This document shows, one piece after another, positions 8,778 through 17,811 of a DNA stretch of 64,000 nucleotides. The stretch comes from CBDFKQ01 sp965248855. GTDB lineage: Bacteria > Bacteroidota > Bacteroidia > Cytophagales > 172606-1. A program made the position numbers and the translations under genes. Below the pieces are notes generated by a model, which did not search any database, was not told the DNA's origin, and saw nothing but the letters and a program-made list of their open reading frames with translations. The stretch covers positions 124,001-188,000 of the forward strand of contig CBDFKQ010000010.1 of assembly GCA_965248855.1 (NCBI GenBank), written 5' to 3'. How positions within the stretch are numbered: position 1 is the first letter of the stretch; each line of letters starts with the position of its first letter.

Positions 8778-9875
8778 ATGAATATAGAGCTATTATTAGA
8801 AAGGGAAATAATGCCGGCAGATAACTCCAAAATAGGAAATTATTTGGAAGGAAAAACAATACTTATCACCGGAGCCGCAGGATCAGTAGGCAGTGAAATA
8901 GCGAACAGATTAAATTTTTTTTCACCTAAAAAAGTTTTATTGTTAGATTGTGCTGAATCGGCATTATATGAATTAGAATGGCATATAAGAAGATTTTTTC
9001 CTGCTTTAAATTTCGAAATTTTATTAGCCAATATTGTAGAAAAAAGTCACTTAATTAAAGTTTTTGATCAACACAGGCCTGATATCATTTTTCATACAGC
9101 TGCATACAAACAAGTACCTATTTTAGAAAAATATCCTGATCAAGCCATTTTAACCAATTTAAGTGGTACAAAAAATATTGCTGACCTTTCTCTGGAATAC
9201 GGTGTTGAAAAAATGATTTTTATTTCAACTGATAAGGCTGTAAATCCGGTAAGTGTAATGGGCGCAAGTAAAAAATTAGCAGAAAATTATATTCTTTCGC
9301 TTATTAAGCAAGATTTGGAAGATGATCAACTATCAAAGTTTACTTATAAAAAAAATCTTTTTACTCAATTTATCATCACTCGCTTTGGAAATGTATTAGG
9401 CTCCAATGGATCTGTTTTGCCTCTTTTTTTAAAACAAATTGATGCTGATGGTCCATTAACAGTTACTCATCCGGAAATGACAAGATACTTTATGAGTATC
9501 TCCGAAGCTGCACAATTTGTGCTAGAAGCAGGAAATATGGGTAGAGGAGGTGAAATTTATTGGTTTAATATTTCTAAACCTGTAAGTATATTAAATTTTG
9601 CAAAAAAATTAATTGATTTATCAGGGAAAAAGATTGAAATTGTTTTTACCGGTTTAAGACCCGGAGAAAAAATTCATGAAGAATGGATTGAAAAGGAAGA
9701 TGTGAAAATAATTAATCATCAACCTTATTTAATTGCCTTGCACGAAAATTATATTGCCGATCCTCAATCTGTAAGTAAAAAAGTAAATGAATTAATTTCG
9801 TTTGCTCAAAAACAAAATACTTCCGGAATTAAAGCCGGCATTAAAGATATGTTGGTTGAAAAAGAAGCCGTTTAA
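8778..9875 (+). CDS. Soluble CapD/FlaA1-like nucleoside-diphosphate-sugar dehydratase
   Basis: The Rossmann motif is GAAGSVGSE. Further family motifs are FHTAAYKQVPILEKYP, STDKAVNPVSVMGASK, TRFGNVLGSNGSVLPLF, MTRYFMSISEAA and TGLRPGEKIHEE. These match the extended short-chain dehydrogenases that form UDP-4-keto-6-deoxy sugars from UDP-GlcNAc. The 365-residue protein begins with a linker (LLLEREI) like that just before the catalytic domain of long CapD proteins, but the usual four-helix membrane domain is absent. Its product probably feeds surface glycan synthesis. The exact substrate and whether it also epimerises C5 are not decidable here. Confidence 0.85.
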   Translation: MNIELLLEREIMPADNSKIGNYLEGKTILITGAAGSVGSEIANRLNFFSPKKVLLLDCAESALYELEWHIRRFFPALNFEILLANIVEKSHLIKVFDQHRPDIIFHTAAYKQVPILEKYPDQAILTNLSGTKNIADLSLEYGVEKMIFISTDKAVNPVSVMGASKKLAENYILSLIKQDLEDDQLSKFTYKKNLFTQFIITRFGNVLGSNGSVLPLFLKQIDADGPLTVTHPEMTRYFMSISEAAQFVLEAGNMGRGGEIYWFNISKPVSILNFAKKLIDLSGKKIEIVFTGLRPGEKIHEEWIEKEDVKIINHQPYLIALHENYIADPQSVSKKVNELISFAQKQNTSGIKAGIKDMLVEKEAV

Positions 9876-9881
9876 ATAATT

Positions 9882-9921
9882 TTATGAATATATCAATATC
9901 GTTTTTTTGATATTGATAAAA
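9882..9921. repeat. Dispersed AT-rich hairpin element, copy 2
   Basis: TATGAATATATCAATATCG runs into a second arm so that TATCAATATC (9892-9901) pairs perfectly with GATATTGATA (9909-9918) across a T-rich loop. It carries the inverse of the core TAACGATATTGATA with one change. It sits between convergent genes and may double as a terminator. Confidence 0.65.
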
Positions 9922-9930
9922 ATTTTTGAA

Positions 9931-10413
9931 TTAAAAAAAAATCACTTCACCATTATCCGCACAAATCTCCAAGAGTTTTTTATTTGTCATTTTTAATATA
10001 GGATGAATATATTCTCCGGCAATTTCGACCAATGGAATTAAAGTAAAATTTCTATTTTGAATTTGAGGATGAGGTAAAATTAAATTTTCATCATTAATTA
10101 TCTCATCATTAAAATATAAAATATCAATATCCAATGTTCTTGCACCAAATTTTATATTTCTTTGTCTGCCGAAAACATTTTCAATTTTTTGAGTATTTTT
10201 TAAAAGATCAAAGGCATTTAATTCGGTTTTTATTTTAATTACCTGATTTAGAAATGAAGGCTGATCAGTTAATCCCCAGGCAGCCGTTTTATATAAGTTA
10301 GATGATTCAATAATTTTTATATTATTTTCTTCCAAAACAGTTTTTGCCTCTGTTAATATTTCCTTGCTTTTACCCAAATTACTCCCCAGCAGCAGATAAG
10401 CAAAATTTTCCAT
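9931..10413 (-). CDS. folK: 6-hydroxymethyl-7,8-dihydropterin pyrophosphokinase
   Basis: FolK transfers pyrophosphate from ATP to 6-hydroxymethyl-dihydropterin in folate synthesis. Diagnostic segments are LLLGSNLGKS near the N-terminus, the catalytic RTLDIDILYF, and LPHPQIQNRNFTLIPLVEI. At 160 residues it is a standard single-domain FolK. It stands alone, convergent with the dehydratase gene and divergent from sppA. Confidence 0.96.
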   Translation of the reverse strand: MENFAYLLLGSNLGKSKEILTEAKTVLEENNIKIIESSNLYKTAAWGLTDQPSFLNQVIKIKTELNAFDLLKNTQKIENVFGRQRNIKFGARTLDIDILYFNDEIINDENLILPHPQIQNRNFTLIPLVEIAGEYIHPILKMTNKKLLEICADNGEVIFF

Positions 10414-10450
10414 TCATGTAAAAAAAATGATTCAATAAATACTATTCTAG

Positions 10451-10458
10451 TATATTTG
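10451..10458 (+). promoter_or_regulatory. Bacteroidota -7 promoter element of sppA
   Basis: TATATTTG matches TAnnTTTG and lies 59 bases before the sppA start. The -33 TTTG is not clear, so this is a motif match only. Confidence 0.4.
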
Positions 10459-10516
10459 ATTTCGAAGTTATAAATTAATTAATAAGAAGCTTTAATCATT
10501 TTAAAAATATATCATA

Positions 10517-12289
10517 ATGAGAGATTTTTTTAAATCTGTATTCGCGACAATAACAGGTTTGTTCTTGTTCACACTTATTACTTCAGCAATTGGAGTTCTT
10601 ATTATTATAGGCTTAGGAGCTGCATTAAGTTCGGGTTCAAAACAAAAAGTAGAAGTAAAAGCCAATTCAGTTTTGAAAATAAGTTTTGATAAGGCTATTA
10701 CCGAAAGATCTAGAAATAATCCTTTTGAAAATGTACCGGGTTTTCCAGGCCAACCGAGCAGTTTGGGGTTGATTGAAATTAGAGAATCATTAAACAAAGC
10801 AGCGAAGGATGATAACATAAAAGGTGTTTATCTCGAATTAGGCTCTCTATCAGGTGGTTATGCTTCATTAGAAGAAATAAGGACTGCTTTAATAAAATTC
10901 AAAACTTCAAAAAAATTCATCATTGCTTATGCAGAGATGATGACGGAAAAAGATTATTATTTGGCCTCAGTAGCTGATGAAATTTATTTAAACCCTGCAG
11001 GAGGGATGGATTTTAATGGATTAAGTTCGACTCATATTTTTTTTAAAGGGCTGTTTGAAAAGTTAGATATAAAACCGGAAATTTTTAGGGTAGGAGAATA
11101 TAAAAGTGCAGTTGAGCCATTTTTTCGTACCAATATGAGCGATGCAAGTAAACTACAAACCTTATCATTCTTAAATTCAATTCAAAATCATAATTGGGAA
11201 AATATTTCTAAATCGAGAGATATCTCTGTTGCAGAATTGAAAAAAATAGCGGATTCATTGTATGCTTCAGAACCGGAAGATGCCTTAAAATATAAACTGA
11301 TAACCAATGTTGGATATAAAGATGAAGTTTTAAATTCTATCAGAAAAAAACTTAAAATCACTGAAGAAAAAGAGAAAATTAATTTCCAACAAATAAATAA
11401 ATATATCCAAAATATTGAAGAAGATGATACAGAAAGTAAAAACAGAATTGCTGTAATTATTGCTTCGGGTGATATTGTGAGTGGAGGCAGTGAAAATAAT
11501 GTAATTTCTTCTGATAATTTGGTAGAACAAATTAAAAAAGCACGTCTTGATAAAAAAATAAAAGCAATAGTTCTTAGAATTAATTCACCGGGAGGAAGTG
11601 CAATGGCGTCGGATGTGATTTGGAGAGAAATTGAATTGGCAAAAAAAGCAAAACCTATAGTTGCTTCTATGTCGGATGTAGCAGCATCCGGAGGATATTA
11701 TATTGCAATGGGTTGTGATAGTATTGTAGCAGAGCCAAATACAATAACAGGTTCGATCGGTGTTTTTGGTTTAATGTTCAACATTGAAGATATGCTAAAA
11801 AATAAATTGGGTGTTACTCTTGATGGTGTTAAAACCAACGCACATGCAGGTATTGGAGAAAGGCCGCTTGATGATTTTGAAAAACGTTTTATTCAAAAAT
11901 CTGTAAATAAAACATATGATAAATTTACTCAAAAAGCAGCAGCAGGCAGAAAAATGAGTTGGGAAGATTTAAAAAAAGTTGCATCCGGAAGGGTATGGTC
12001 AGGTGCTGAAGCAAAAGATGTAGGTTTAATTGATGTTTTTGGAGGATTGGAGGATGCTATTAAATTGGCTGCCCGTTTAGCAAAAATAAAAGAGAATGAT
12101 TATCAGGTAAGGTACTTCCCTCGTCAAAAAGAATTTGTTGAAGAATTATTTTCCAAAATGAGTGATGATGTTCAAGACAAAATTTTTGTAAAAAACTTCG
12201 GCGACTTAGCTCCATACATTAAACAAGTAAAGGAACTTGAAAAATATAAAGGCGTTCAATTAAGAATGCCATATATTTTAAATTTTTAA
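10517..12289 (+). CDS. sppA: Signal peptide peptidase SppA, long (67K) type
   Basis: SppA is an inner-membrane serine protease that degrades cleaved signal peptides. The 590-residue protein has an N-terminal membrane anchor (TGLFLFTLITSAIGVLIIIGLG) and two tandem S49 peptidase units, the arrangement of the 67K class. The N-terminal unit carries the likely catalytic Lys in GEYKSAVEPFF. The C-terminal unit carries the nucleophile Ser in ASGGYYIAMG, preceded by RINSPGGSAMASD. The gene is monocistronic and is followed by a CCCCTCC-type repeat. Confidence 0.95.
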   Translation: MRDFFKSVFATITGLFLFTLITSAIGVLIIIGLGAALSSGSKQKVEVKANSVLKISFDKAITERSRNNPFENVPGFPGQPSSLGLIEIRESLNKAAKDDNIKGVYLELGSLSGGYASLEEIRTALIKFKTSKKFIIAYAEMMTEKDYYLASVADEIYLNPAGGMDFNGLSSTHIFFKGLFEKLDIKPEIFRVGEYKSAVEPFFRTNMSDASKLQTLSFLNSIQNHNWENISKSRDISVAELKKIADSLYASEPEDALKYKLITNVGYKDEVLNSIRKKLKITEEKEKINFQQINKYIQNIEEDDTESKNRIAVIIASGDIVSGGSENNVISSDNLVEQIKKARLDKKIKAIVLRINSPGGSAMASDVIWREIELAKKAKPIVASMSDVAASGGYYIAMGCDSIVAEPNTITGSIGVFGLMFNIEDMLKNKLGVTLDGVKTNAHAGIGERPLDDFEKRFIQKSVNKTYDKFTQKAAAGRKMSWEDLKKVASGRVWSGAEAKDVGLIDVFGGLEDAIKLAARLAKIKENDYQVRYFPRQKEFVEELFSKMSDDVQDKIFVKNFGDLAPYIKQVKELEKYKGVQLRMPYILNF

Positions 12290-12303
12290 TAATTTTAATA
12301 GCT

Positions 12304-12353
12304 TTTCCAAAACAATTCCCCTCCTTATTTCAAGGAGGGGTTAGGGATGGTTT
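12304..12353. repeat. CCCCTCCTT/AAGGAGGGG intergenic repeat, copy 1
   Basis: CCCCTCCTT (12318-12326) pairs with AAGGAGGGG (12332-12340), embedded in a longer conserved context (TTTCCAAAACAATTC before, TTAGGGATGGTT after). Similar sequence recurs twice near 56.8-56.9 kb. It lies between convergent genes and its stem could terminate transcription from either side. Confidence 0.75.
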
Positions 12354-12963
12354 ATTTTATTTTAATAATATTTTCAGTCAAAAAATCATATTCCTGAGTT
12401 TGGTTTGAAGCTATTAAAACCAATCGGCAAATACTATTTTTTATTATTTCTTCTTTATACCAATCAAAGCCTTCTTTATCAAGATTAGAAGCAGGTTCGT
12501 CCAAAATAAGAATAGGGCAATCAGAATATAAAGCCAATCCCAATTTAAGTCTTTGTTTCATACCTGAAGAAAAGAAATTTACGGTTTTATTCTTAGCCTT
12601 GGGTAAACGAATAATATCAATAAAATCAGTAACTGAAATTTTAGAATTGAAATTTTTAAATTGAAGATGAAAATTAATGAGCTCGGTTAATGTCATTTCT
12701 TCAATTAATTCCAGATAAGGTGCAGCAATGGTAACATATTTAAAGATTTTGTCGGAAGTGATTACTTTATCGTTTTCCTTATAAACAATCTCTCCTTCTG
12801 TGGCGGGTTGCATGCCGGATAAAACTTGGAGAAAAGTAGATTTTCCACTTCCGTTTGGGCCGGTAATGGCATATATTTCATTATTTTTTAATTTCAAATC
12901 TATTTTTCGAAATACCCAATCGTAAATAAATTTCTTTCCCACATTTTTTAAAATTATTTCCAT
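12352..12963 (-). CDS. ABC transporter ATP-binding protein
   Basis: A single nucleotide-binding domain of 203 residues from ATG 12963 (MEIILKNVGKKF). It has Walker A GPNGSGKST, a degenerate signature FFSSGMKQRLKLGLALYS, Walker B PILILDEPASNLD, and a late SNQTQE in place of the usual His-switch context. It resembles small CcmA-like ATPases, but no permease is adjacent, so the partner and substrate are unknown. The upstream in-frame ATG at 12984 is rejected because it would place the start inside a terminator hairpin. Confidence 0.88.
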   Translation of the reverse strand: MEIILKNVGKKFIYDWVFRKIDLKLKNNEIYAITGPNGSGKSTFLQVLSGMQPATEGEIVYKENDKVITSDKIFKYVTIAAPYLELIEEMTLTELINFHLQFKNFNSKISVTDFIDIIRLPKAKNKTVNFFSSGMKQRLKLGLALYSDCPILILDEPASNLDKEGFDWYKEEIIKNSICRLVLIASNQTQEYDFLTENIIKIK

Positions 12964-12969
12964 ATCGGA

Positions 12970-13000
12970 TAAAAAATAAGCCATCGTTTATGGCGATGGC
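12970..13000 (-). terminator. Hairpin between lpxA and the ABC ATPase gene
   Basis: GCCATCG (12980-12986) pairs with CGATGGC (12994-13000). On the minus strand it is followed by TTATTTTTTA, as in an intrinsic terminator. It would end most lpxA transcripts and supports the ABC start at 12963. Confidence 0.7.
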
Positions 13001-13029
13001 AAAATAATTTTTTAGAATAATTTTTAATT

Positions 13030-13827
13030 TTATTCTTCAACCCCATTGTGCCTTGAAGAACCTTTAATGATACCTCTTTTTGAATTTTTTACAAAATTGG
13101 TAATTAAATCTCTTTCATCGGAAGGATTAATTTCTTTTTCAATCATTTCAACAGCATCGGCATTGTTTAATCCCTTCAAAAAGATTAATCGAAAAATATC
13201 TTGAATTTCGTTTATTTTTTCATTGGTAAAGTTTCTTCTCTTCAGACCAACAGAGTTAACCCCTGCATAAGATAAGGGCTCCCTTGCAGCTTTAATAAAA
13301 GGAGGCACATCTTTTCTAACCAGGCACCCCCCTGAAACCATTGCATGTTGCCCTATATGAACCCATTGCTGAACAGCAGTTGCTCCACCAATAATTGCGT
13401 AGTCAGCAATATGTACATGCCCGGCAACTTGCACTGCATTTACTAAAATACAATTATTACCTATTACACAATCATGTGCAATATGAACATAAGCCATAAT
13501 TAAACAATTGCTTCCAATTTCTGTACTATAATTCTCTACTGTACCCCTGCTAATCGTTACAAACTCACGGATAGTAGTATTATCGCCAATCTTAACGATA
13601 CTGTCTTCTCCGGAAAATTTTAAATCTTGTGGAACACCTGATATTACCGCCCCGGGGAAAATCTTACAATTTTTTCCTATTCTGGCACCCTCCATTATAA
13701 CCGCATTGGGGCCAATCCATGTACCTTCACCAATTTCTACATTTTTTTGAACCGTGGCAAATGGTTCTATTACAACTCCGGGAGCAATTTTAGCGTCAGG
13801 ATGAATGTTTGCTAATAACTGAGTCAT
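13030..13827 (-). CDS. lpxA: UDP-N-acetylglucosamine O-acyltransferase
   Basis: LpxA adds the first 3-hydroxyacyl chain to UDP-GlcNAc, the first step of lipid A synthesis. The 265-residue protein is a left-handed beta-helix of hexapeptide repeats (IGEGTWIGPNAVI, IGKNCKIFPGAVI). The catalytic His lies in IAHDCVIGN, and the end is the usual helical tail. It follows lpxC-fabZ by 63 bases on the same strand, and lpxD lies just beyond that, so three lipid A genes are clustered. Confidence 0.97.
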   Translation of the reverse strand: MTQLLANIHPDAKIAPGVVIEPFATVQKNVEIGEGTWIGPNAVIMEGARIGKNCKIFPGAVISGVPQDLKFSGEDSIVKIGDNTTIREFVTISRGTVENYSTEIGSNCLIMAYVHIAHDCVIGNNCILVNAVQVAGHVHIADYAIIGGATAVQQWVHIGQHAMVSGGCLVRKDVPPFIKAAREPLSYAGVNSVGLKRRNFTNEKINEIQDIFRLIFLKGLNNADAVEMIEKEINPSDERDLITNFVKNSKRGIIKGSSRHNGVEE

Positions 13828-13890
13828 TTTATTTTTTTATCTATCTGCATCTATATTTCAGATATGTTTAAATACGAACTTGTTGAGAAT

Positions 13891-15285
13891 TTATTTTTTT
13901 TTCACAATACTTGCTGTCATTACTGCTTCGCAAACTATACTTCCATTTACAAAACCTTGTCCAAACATTTTCGCAATACCTCTTTTAATCGGTGCGACCA
14001 ATTCACATTTAAAAATTAATGTATCACCGGGTACAACCATTCGTTTAAACCTGCAATTTTCTATTGCTAAAAAATATGTCCAGTAATTTTCAGGATCAGG
14101 TACGGTACTTAATACCAATATTCCACCTGTTTGTACCATGGCTTCCACTTGCAAAACACCGGGCATAACAGGGTTTCCGGGAAAATGACCTTGAAAAAAA
14201 GGCTCATTCATGGTAACGTTTTTAGCACTGGCTACCGAGGTTTCATCTAAATAAAATATTTTATCAACCAATTGAAAAGGAAAACGATGTGGCAACATGC
14301 TATAAATTTTGGCCGCATCCATTATTGGTGCAATTTTTGGATCGTAGTGGGGGATATTACTATTGAATTTATTCTCCTCCATTTGGCGTTTTATCTTTTT
14401 GGCAAAAGCAACATTAGCCGCATGCCCGGGCCTGGCAGCTAATATTTGTGCTTTTAAAGGTCGGCCGGCCAATGCTAAATCACCAACTAAATCTAATAGT
14501 TTATGTCTTGCAGGTTCATTTTTATAACGTAGCTCTACATTATTTAAAATACCTTCTTTTTTAACTTCAACTTTCTTTTTTCCAAATAAACTTGCCAAGT
14601 AATCAAGTTCATCATCTTGAATAACTCTATCTACAATTACAATAGCATTATTTAAATCACCGCCTTTTATAAGATTTGCCTTGTACAACATTTCTAATTC
14701 GTGGAGGAAACAAAAGGTGCGGCATGCACCGATTTCTTTTGGAAACTGCTTAATATCTGTTAGTGAGGCATGTTGGCTACCTAATACCGGTGAGTTATAA
14801 TCCACCATTACTGTAAGCCTGTAATCATTTAATGGCAATGCAGCTATTTCAACATCTCTTTCTCTGTCTTTAAAACGAATTTCTTCGGTAACTTCATAAA
14901 AATTTCGCAGTGCATTTTGCTCTTCCAAACCGGCGCTTTCTAAATTTTCTATAAACTGGATTGAACTTCCATCCATGATAGGCGGCTCGGGTCCATCAAG
15001 TTGAATAAGTACATTATCTAATTCCAAACCCACAAGTGCAGCCAATGTATGTTCAACAGTATTTATTCTTGCTCCACCTTGTTCAATGGTTGTACCTCTG
15101 GATAAATCTACTACATTATCAACATCTGCATTTACTATCGGCGAACCTTCCAAATCAACTCTTTGAAATTTATATCCATGACCCGGTTTTGCAGGTAAGA
15201 AAGTCATATTTACCGGAACACCTGTATGTAATCCGACTCCTGATACCGTTACTGACTTTTGAATGGTATGCTGTTTGGTATTCAT
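13891..15285 (-). CDS. lpxC: Bifunctional LpxC deacetylase / FabZ dehydratase
   Basis: The fused protein has 464 residues. The N-terminal part of about 300 residues is LpxC, the zinc enzyme that deacetylates UDP-3-O-acyl-GlcNAc. It shows SGVGLHTG, the zinc His in VEHTLAAL, RTFCFLHELEML, and HKLLDLVGDL followed by PGHAAN. The C-terminal 160 residues are FabZ, the 3-hydroxyacyl-ACP dehydratase, with MLPHRFPFQLVD and GHFPGNPVMPGVLQVEA. The fusion is a typical Bacteroidota arrangement and couples two enzymes that compete for 3-hydroxyacyl-ACP flux. It appears to have its own promoter upstream of 15285. Confidence 0.97.
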   Translation of the reverse strand: MNTKQHTIQKSVTVSGVGLHTGVPVNMTFLPAKPGHGYKFQRVDLEGSPIVNADVDNVVDLSRGTTIEQGGARINTVEHTLAALVGLELDNVLIQLDGPEPPIMDGSSIQFIENLESAGLEEQNALRNFYEVTEEIRFKDRERDVEIAALPLNDYRLTVMVDYNSPVLGSQHASLTDIKQFPKEIGACRTFCFLHELEMLYKANLIKGGDLNNAIVIVDRVIQDDELDYLASLFGKKKVEVKKEGILNNVELRYKNEPARHKLLDLVGDLALAGRPLKAQILAARPGHAANVAFAKKIKRQMEENKFNSNIPHYDPKIAPIMDAAKIYSMLPHRFPFQLVDKIFYLDETSVASAKNVTMNEPFFQGHFPGNPVMPGVLQVEAMVQTGGILVLSTVPDPENYWTYFLAIENCRFKRMVVPGDTLIFKCELVAPIKRGIAKMFGQGFVNGSIVCEAVMTASIVKKK

Positions 15286-15365
15286 TAAAAAGAAATTACG
15301 TTGAATAAACTGCTTTTGGATACTCGAAACCGAAATAAATTAATAAAATTTTACCAAAAGCTGGG

Positions 15366-15373
15366 CAAAGTTA
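15366..15373 (-). promoter_or_regulatory. Bacteroidota -7 promoter element of lpxC-fabZ
   Basis: Read on the minus strand, TAACTTTG followed by C matches TAnnTTTG about 80 bases before the lpxC start. It lies downstream of the hairpin that follows lpxD, consistent with separate initiation. The -33 element is weak. Confidence 0.45.
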
Positions 15374-15414
15374 AACTTTATTTTGATATGACGTATTTTT
15401 AGAATCAGAAATCC

Positions 15415-15447
15415 ATAATAAAACCGTTCGTGTAACTCGAACGGTTT
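15415..15447 (-). terminator. Hairpin after lpxD
   Basis: AAACCGTTCG (15421-15430) pairs perfectly with CGAACGGTTT (15438-15447) across a 7-base loop. On the minus strand it ends in GGTTTTATTAT. It lies 24 bases past the lpxD stop, so it probably terminates or attenuates lpxD transcripts. Confidence 0.7.
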
Positions 15448-15470
15448 AGCAATAATAAATAAAAAAATAT

Positions 15471-16508
15471 TTACTCTGTGATATTGTTTATTTTATTTTC
15501 TAACATTTCTAATCTTGATTCCAATTTTGGTAACCTACGGAATACAACTAATGATCGAAGTTGTTCTTTGTAATCAAATGCAGGAGATCCTTGTAAGGAT
15601 AATCCTTTTTCAGAAATTGATTTACTGATGCCTGATTGCGCTCCTATTTTTGTACCTGAAGCAATATTAATATGACCAACAATTCCAACCTGTCCTGCAA
15701 AAACACAATTATCACCAATTTTAGTTGAACCTGAAACTCCCGATTGCGCCGCAATTACTGTATGCCTTCCTATTTCAACATTATGTGCGATTTGAATTAA
15801 GTTATCTAATTTAACTCCTTCTTTTATAATGGTTGAGCCCATTGTTGCACAATCTATCACTGTATTTGCTCCAATGCTGACATTATTTTCCAAAATCACA
15901 TTTCCTACTTGAGGAATTGTTTTATAACTCCCATCAGGCAATGGAGCAAATCCAAATCCGTCACTTCCAATTACAGAACCTGAGTGAAGGGTGCAATAAT
16001 TACCTATTATACAACCCGCATAAATTTTTGCTCCTGAGTAAATTATTGTATTGTCGCCAATATTAACATTATCACCAATGTAAGCGTGAGGGAAAATTTT
16101 TACATTTTTACCTATTGTACAATTATTTCCAATATAGGAGAATGCTCCTAAATAAATCCCTTCGCCGGTTTTTGAATTTTTTCCTATATATGATGGTTGC
16201 TCAACCCCCTGTTTACTAAAATTGAATATTTCTGCATATTTTTCGAGTAATGAACTAAAAGCTGCATAAGGATCTTCAACTAAAATTAAGGCACTGTTAA
16301 CATCTTTCTTTAAAACTAAATTTTTATCTATAATTACAGCCGTAGCATTTGTATTATATAAAAACGGTTCGTATTTCAAGTTGGATAAAAAGGCGATGCT
16401 TTCGGCTTGACCTTCTTCAATTTTACCTAATTTTTTTATAATTAAGGATTCATCGCCAACTACTTGTCCATTAATTAAGCCTGCTATCTGACCTACCGTA
16501 AACTCCAT
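15471..16508 (-). CDS. lpxD: UDP-3-O-acylglucosamine N-acyltransferase
   Basis: LpxD adds the second 3-hydroxyacyl chain, to the 2-amino group, after LpxC. The N-terminal 100 residues form the uridine-binding domain (IAFLSNLKYEPFLYNTNATAVII). A beta-helix of hexapeptide repeats follows, with SVIGSDGFGF and the catalytic His in QIAHNVEIG. A short helical tail (RLPKLESRLEMLENKI) ends the 345-residue protein. It lies 40 bases downstream of the HD hydrolase gene. Confidence 0.97.
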   Translation of the reverse strand: MEFTVGQIAGLINGQVVGDESLIIKKLGKIEEGQAESIAFLSNLKYEPFLYNTNATAVIIDKNLVLKKDVNSALILVEDPYAAFSSLLEKYAEIFNFSKQGVEQPSYIGKNSKTGEGIYLGAFSYIGNNCTIGKNVKIFPHAYIGDNVNIGDNTIIYSGAKIYAGCIIGNYCTLHSGSVIGSDGFGFAPLPDGSYKTIPQVGNVILENNVSIGANTVIDCATMGSTIIKEGVKLDNLIQIAHNVEIGRHTVIAAQSGVSGSTKIGDNCVFAGQVGIVGHINIASGTKIGAQSGISKSISEKGLSLQGSPAFDYKEQLRSLVVFRRLPKLESRLEMLENKINNITE

Positions 16509-16548
16509 TTTTTAAAATAGTATTTATATTATATATCTTCCTTTCGTT

Positions 16549-17784
16549 TTATAAATTTAATTCTCTGGGCCAGCATAAATAAAACTTTTTTACAATTTTA
16601 CTCATTGCTTTTATGTTCGGCAAATCTGATGCCAGAGTAATGTCAGATACATCTCCTTTTTTTGTAATTACATTTATACTTTCATTTCCGGCTAAATATG
16701 CGGCATTTGTTATAAAACCGGTTAAAACAAAATATTTTATTTCTTCATCATTTAAATTATAATGTTGAGCAACTTGCTTTTCATAAAGTTGAATTGTCTC
16801 TTCTAATGGTTCTTCAACAGATAAAATTACTTTAAATATTTTTCTGAATAATATCATTTTACTTAAAATGGATAATACCTTATCAGGATGGTCAATCCAA
16901 AGTTTTATCGAAGTCCAAATATCATAGTCATCAAGTAAGATAAATGAATTAATTATATCAGAGTTATTATTAAATGTATCGATTGTTATATCCTGAGAAA
17001 GAAACGTCATTAAAGAAGGCGTTGCAAAAACTTTTTCACCTTTATGAATTAGATCTTTTGCCCGTTTAATAATTTGAATAAGCATTATTTCGGCACTTAC
17101 TGTAGTTTTATGAAGGTAAACTTGCCAATACATAAAACGACGGGCATTTAAAAAATTTTCAACACTATAAATTCCTTTTTCTTCTACAACAATATTATCA
17201 TTGGATATGGCAAGCATTTGAATTATCCTTTCTGCTCCGATAGCGCCTTCCGTTACTCCGGTAAAAAAACAATCTCTTTGAAGATAATCTAATCTGTCTA
17301 CATCCAACTGACTTGAAACCAACTGAAGAAAAAAAGGTCTGTGATAAGTGTTGTTAAATATTTTCAAGGCTAAATCCAATGCACCCTCAAATTTTATATT
17401 AAGATTTTTCATTAATAATAACGAAATCTCTTCGTGGTTAACACCTGTTAAGATACTTGCTTCTAAAGCATGTGAAAATGGTCCGTGGCCAATATCATGA
17501 AGGAGAATTGCTATTTGTGCAGCTTCCATTTCTTCATTCGAAATTATATTTCCTTTTTTTCGAAGTGATGAAAGTGCTTTACTCATTAAATGCATTGCAC
17601 CGATAGCATGGTGAAAACGAGTATGTAAAGCTCCGGGATATACAAAATCCGTAAGCCCCAATTGTTTTATCCTTCTTAATCTTTGAAAAACAGGTTCTTC
17701 AATAATATCAAAAATCAGATTTGTAGGGATTGTTACAAAACCATAAACAGGATCGTTGATAATTTTATTTTTGTTGGCAACCAC
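16549..17784 (-). CDS. HD-superfamily phosphohydrolase
   Basis: A 411-residue cytoplasmic protein with the HD signature: RFHHAIGAMHL, then ILLHDIGHGPFSHALE, and later DVDRLDYLQRD. These supply the His and Asp metal ligands of dGTPase-like and SamHD1-like enzymes. Nucleotide triphosphohydrolase activity is likely from the family, but the substrate is not established. The start is GTG 17784, giving MVANKNKIINDPVYGF, the usual family opening. In many Bacteroidota this gene directly precedes lpxD, as here. Confidence 0.88.
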   Translation of the reverse strand: MVANKNKIINDPVYGFVTIPTNLIFDIIEEPVFQRLRRIKQLGLTDFVYPGALHTRFHHAIGAMHLMSKALSSLRKKGNIISNEEMEAAQIAILLHDIGHGPFSHALEASILTGVNHEEISLLLMKNLNIKFEGALDLALKIFNNTYHRPFFLQLVSSQLDVDRLDYLQRDCFFTGVTEGAIGAERIIQMLAISNDNIVVEEKGIYSVENFLNARRFMYWQVYLHKTTVSAEIMLIQIIKRAKDLIHKGEKVFATPSLMTFLSQDITIDTFNNNSDIINSFILLDDYDIWTSIKLWIDHPDKVLSILSKMILFRKIFKVILSVEEPLEETIQLYEKQVAQHYNLNDEEIKYFVLTGFITNAAYLAGNESINVITKKGDVSDITLASDLPNIKAMSKIVKKFYLCWPRELNL

Positions 17785-17811
17785 TATAAAATTTTTAAAC
17801 AGCTATTTTAA

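Noticed and set aside
8659..9031. Minus-strand frames opposite fabD and the dehydratase
   Set aside because: Shadows of two confidently identified plus-strand genes.
12984..12984. Upstream ATG as the start of the ABC ATPase gene
   Set aside because: It lies inside a terminator-like hairpin; ATG 12963 gives the normal domain start.
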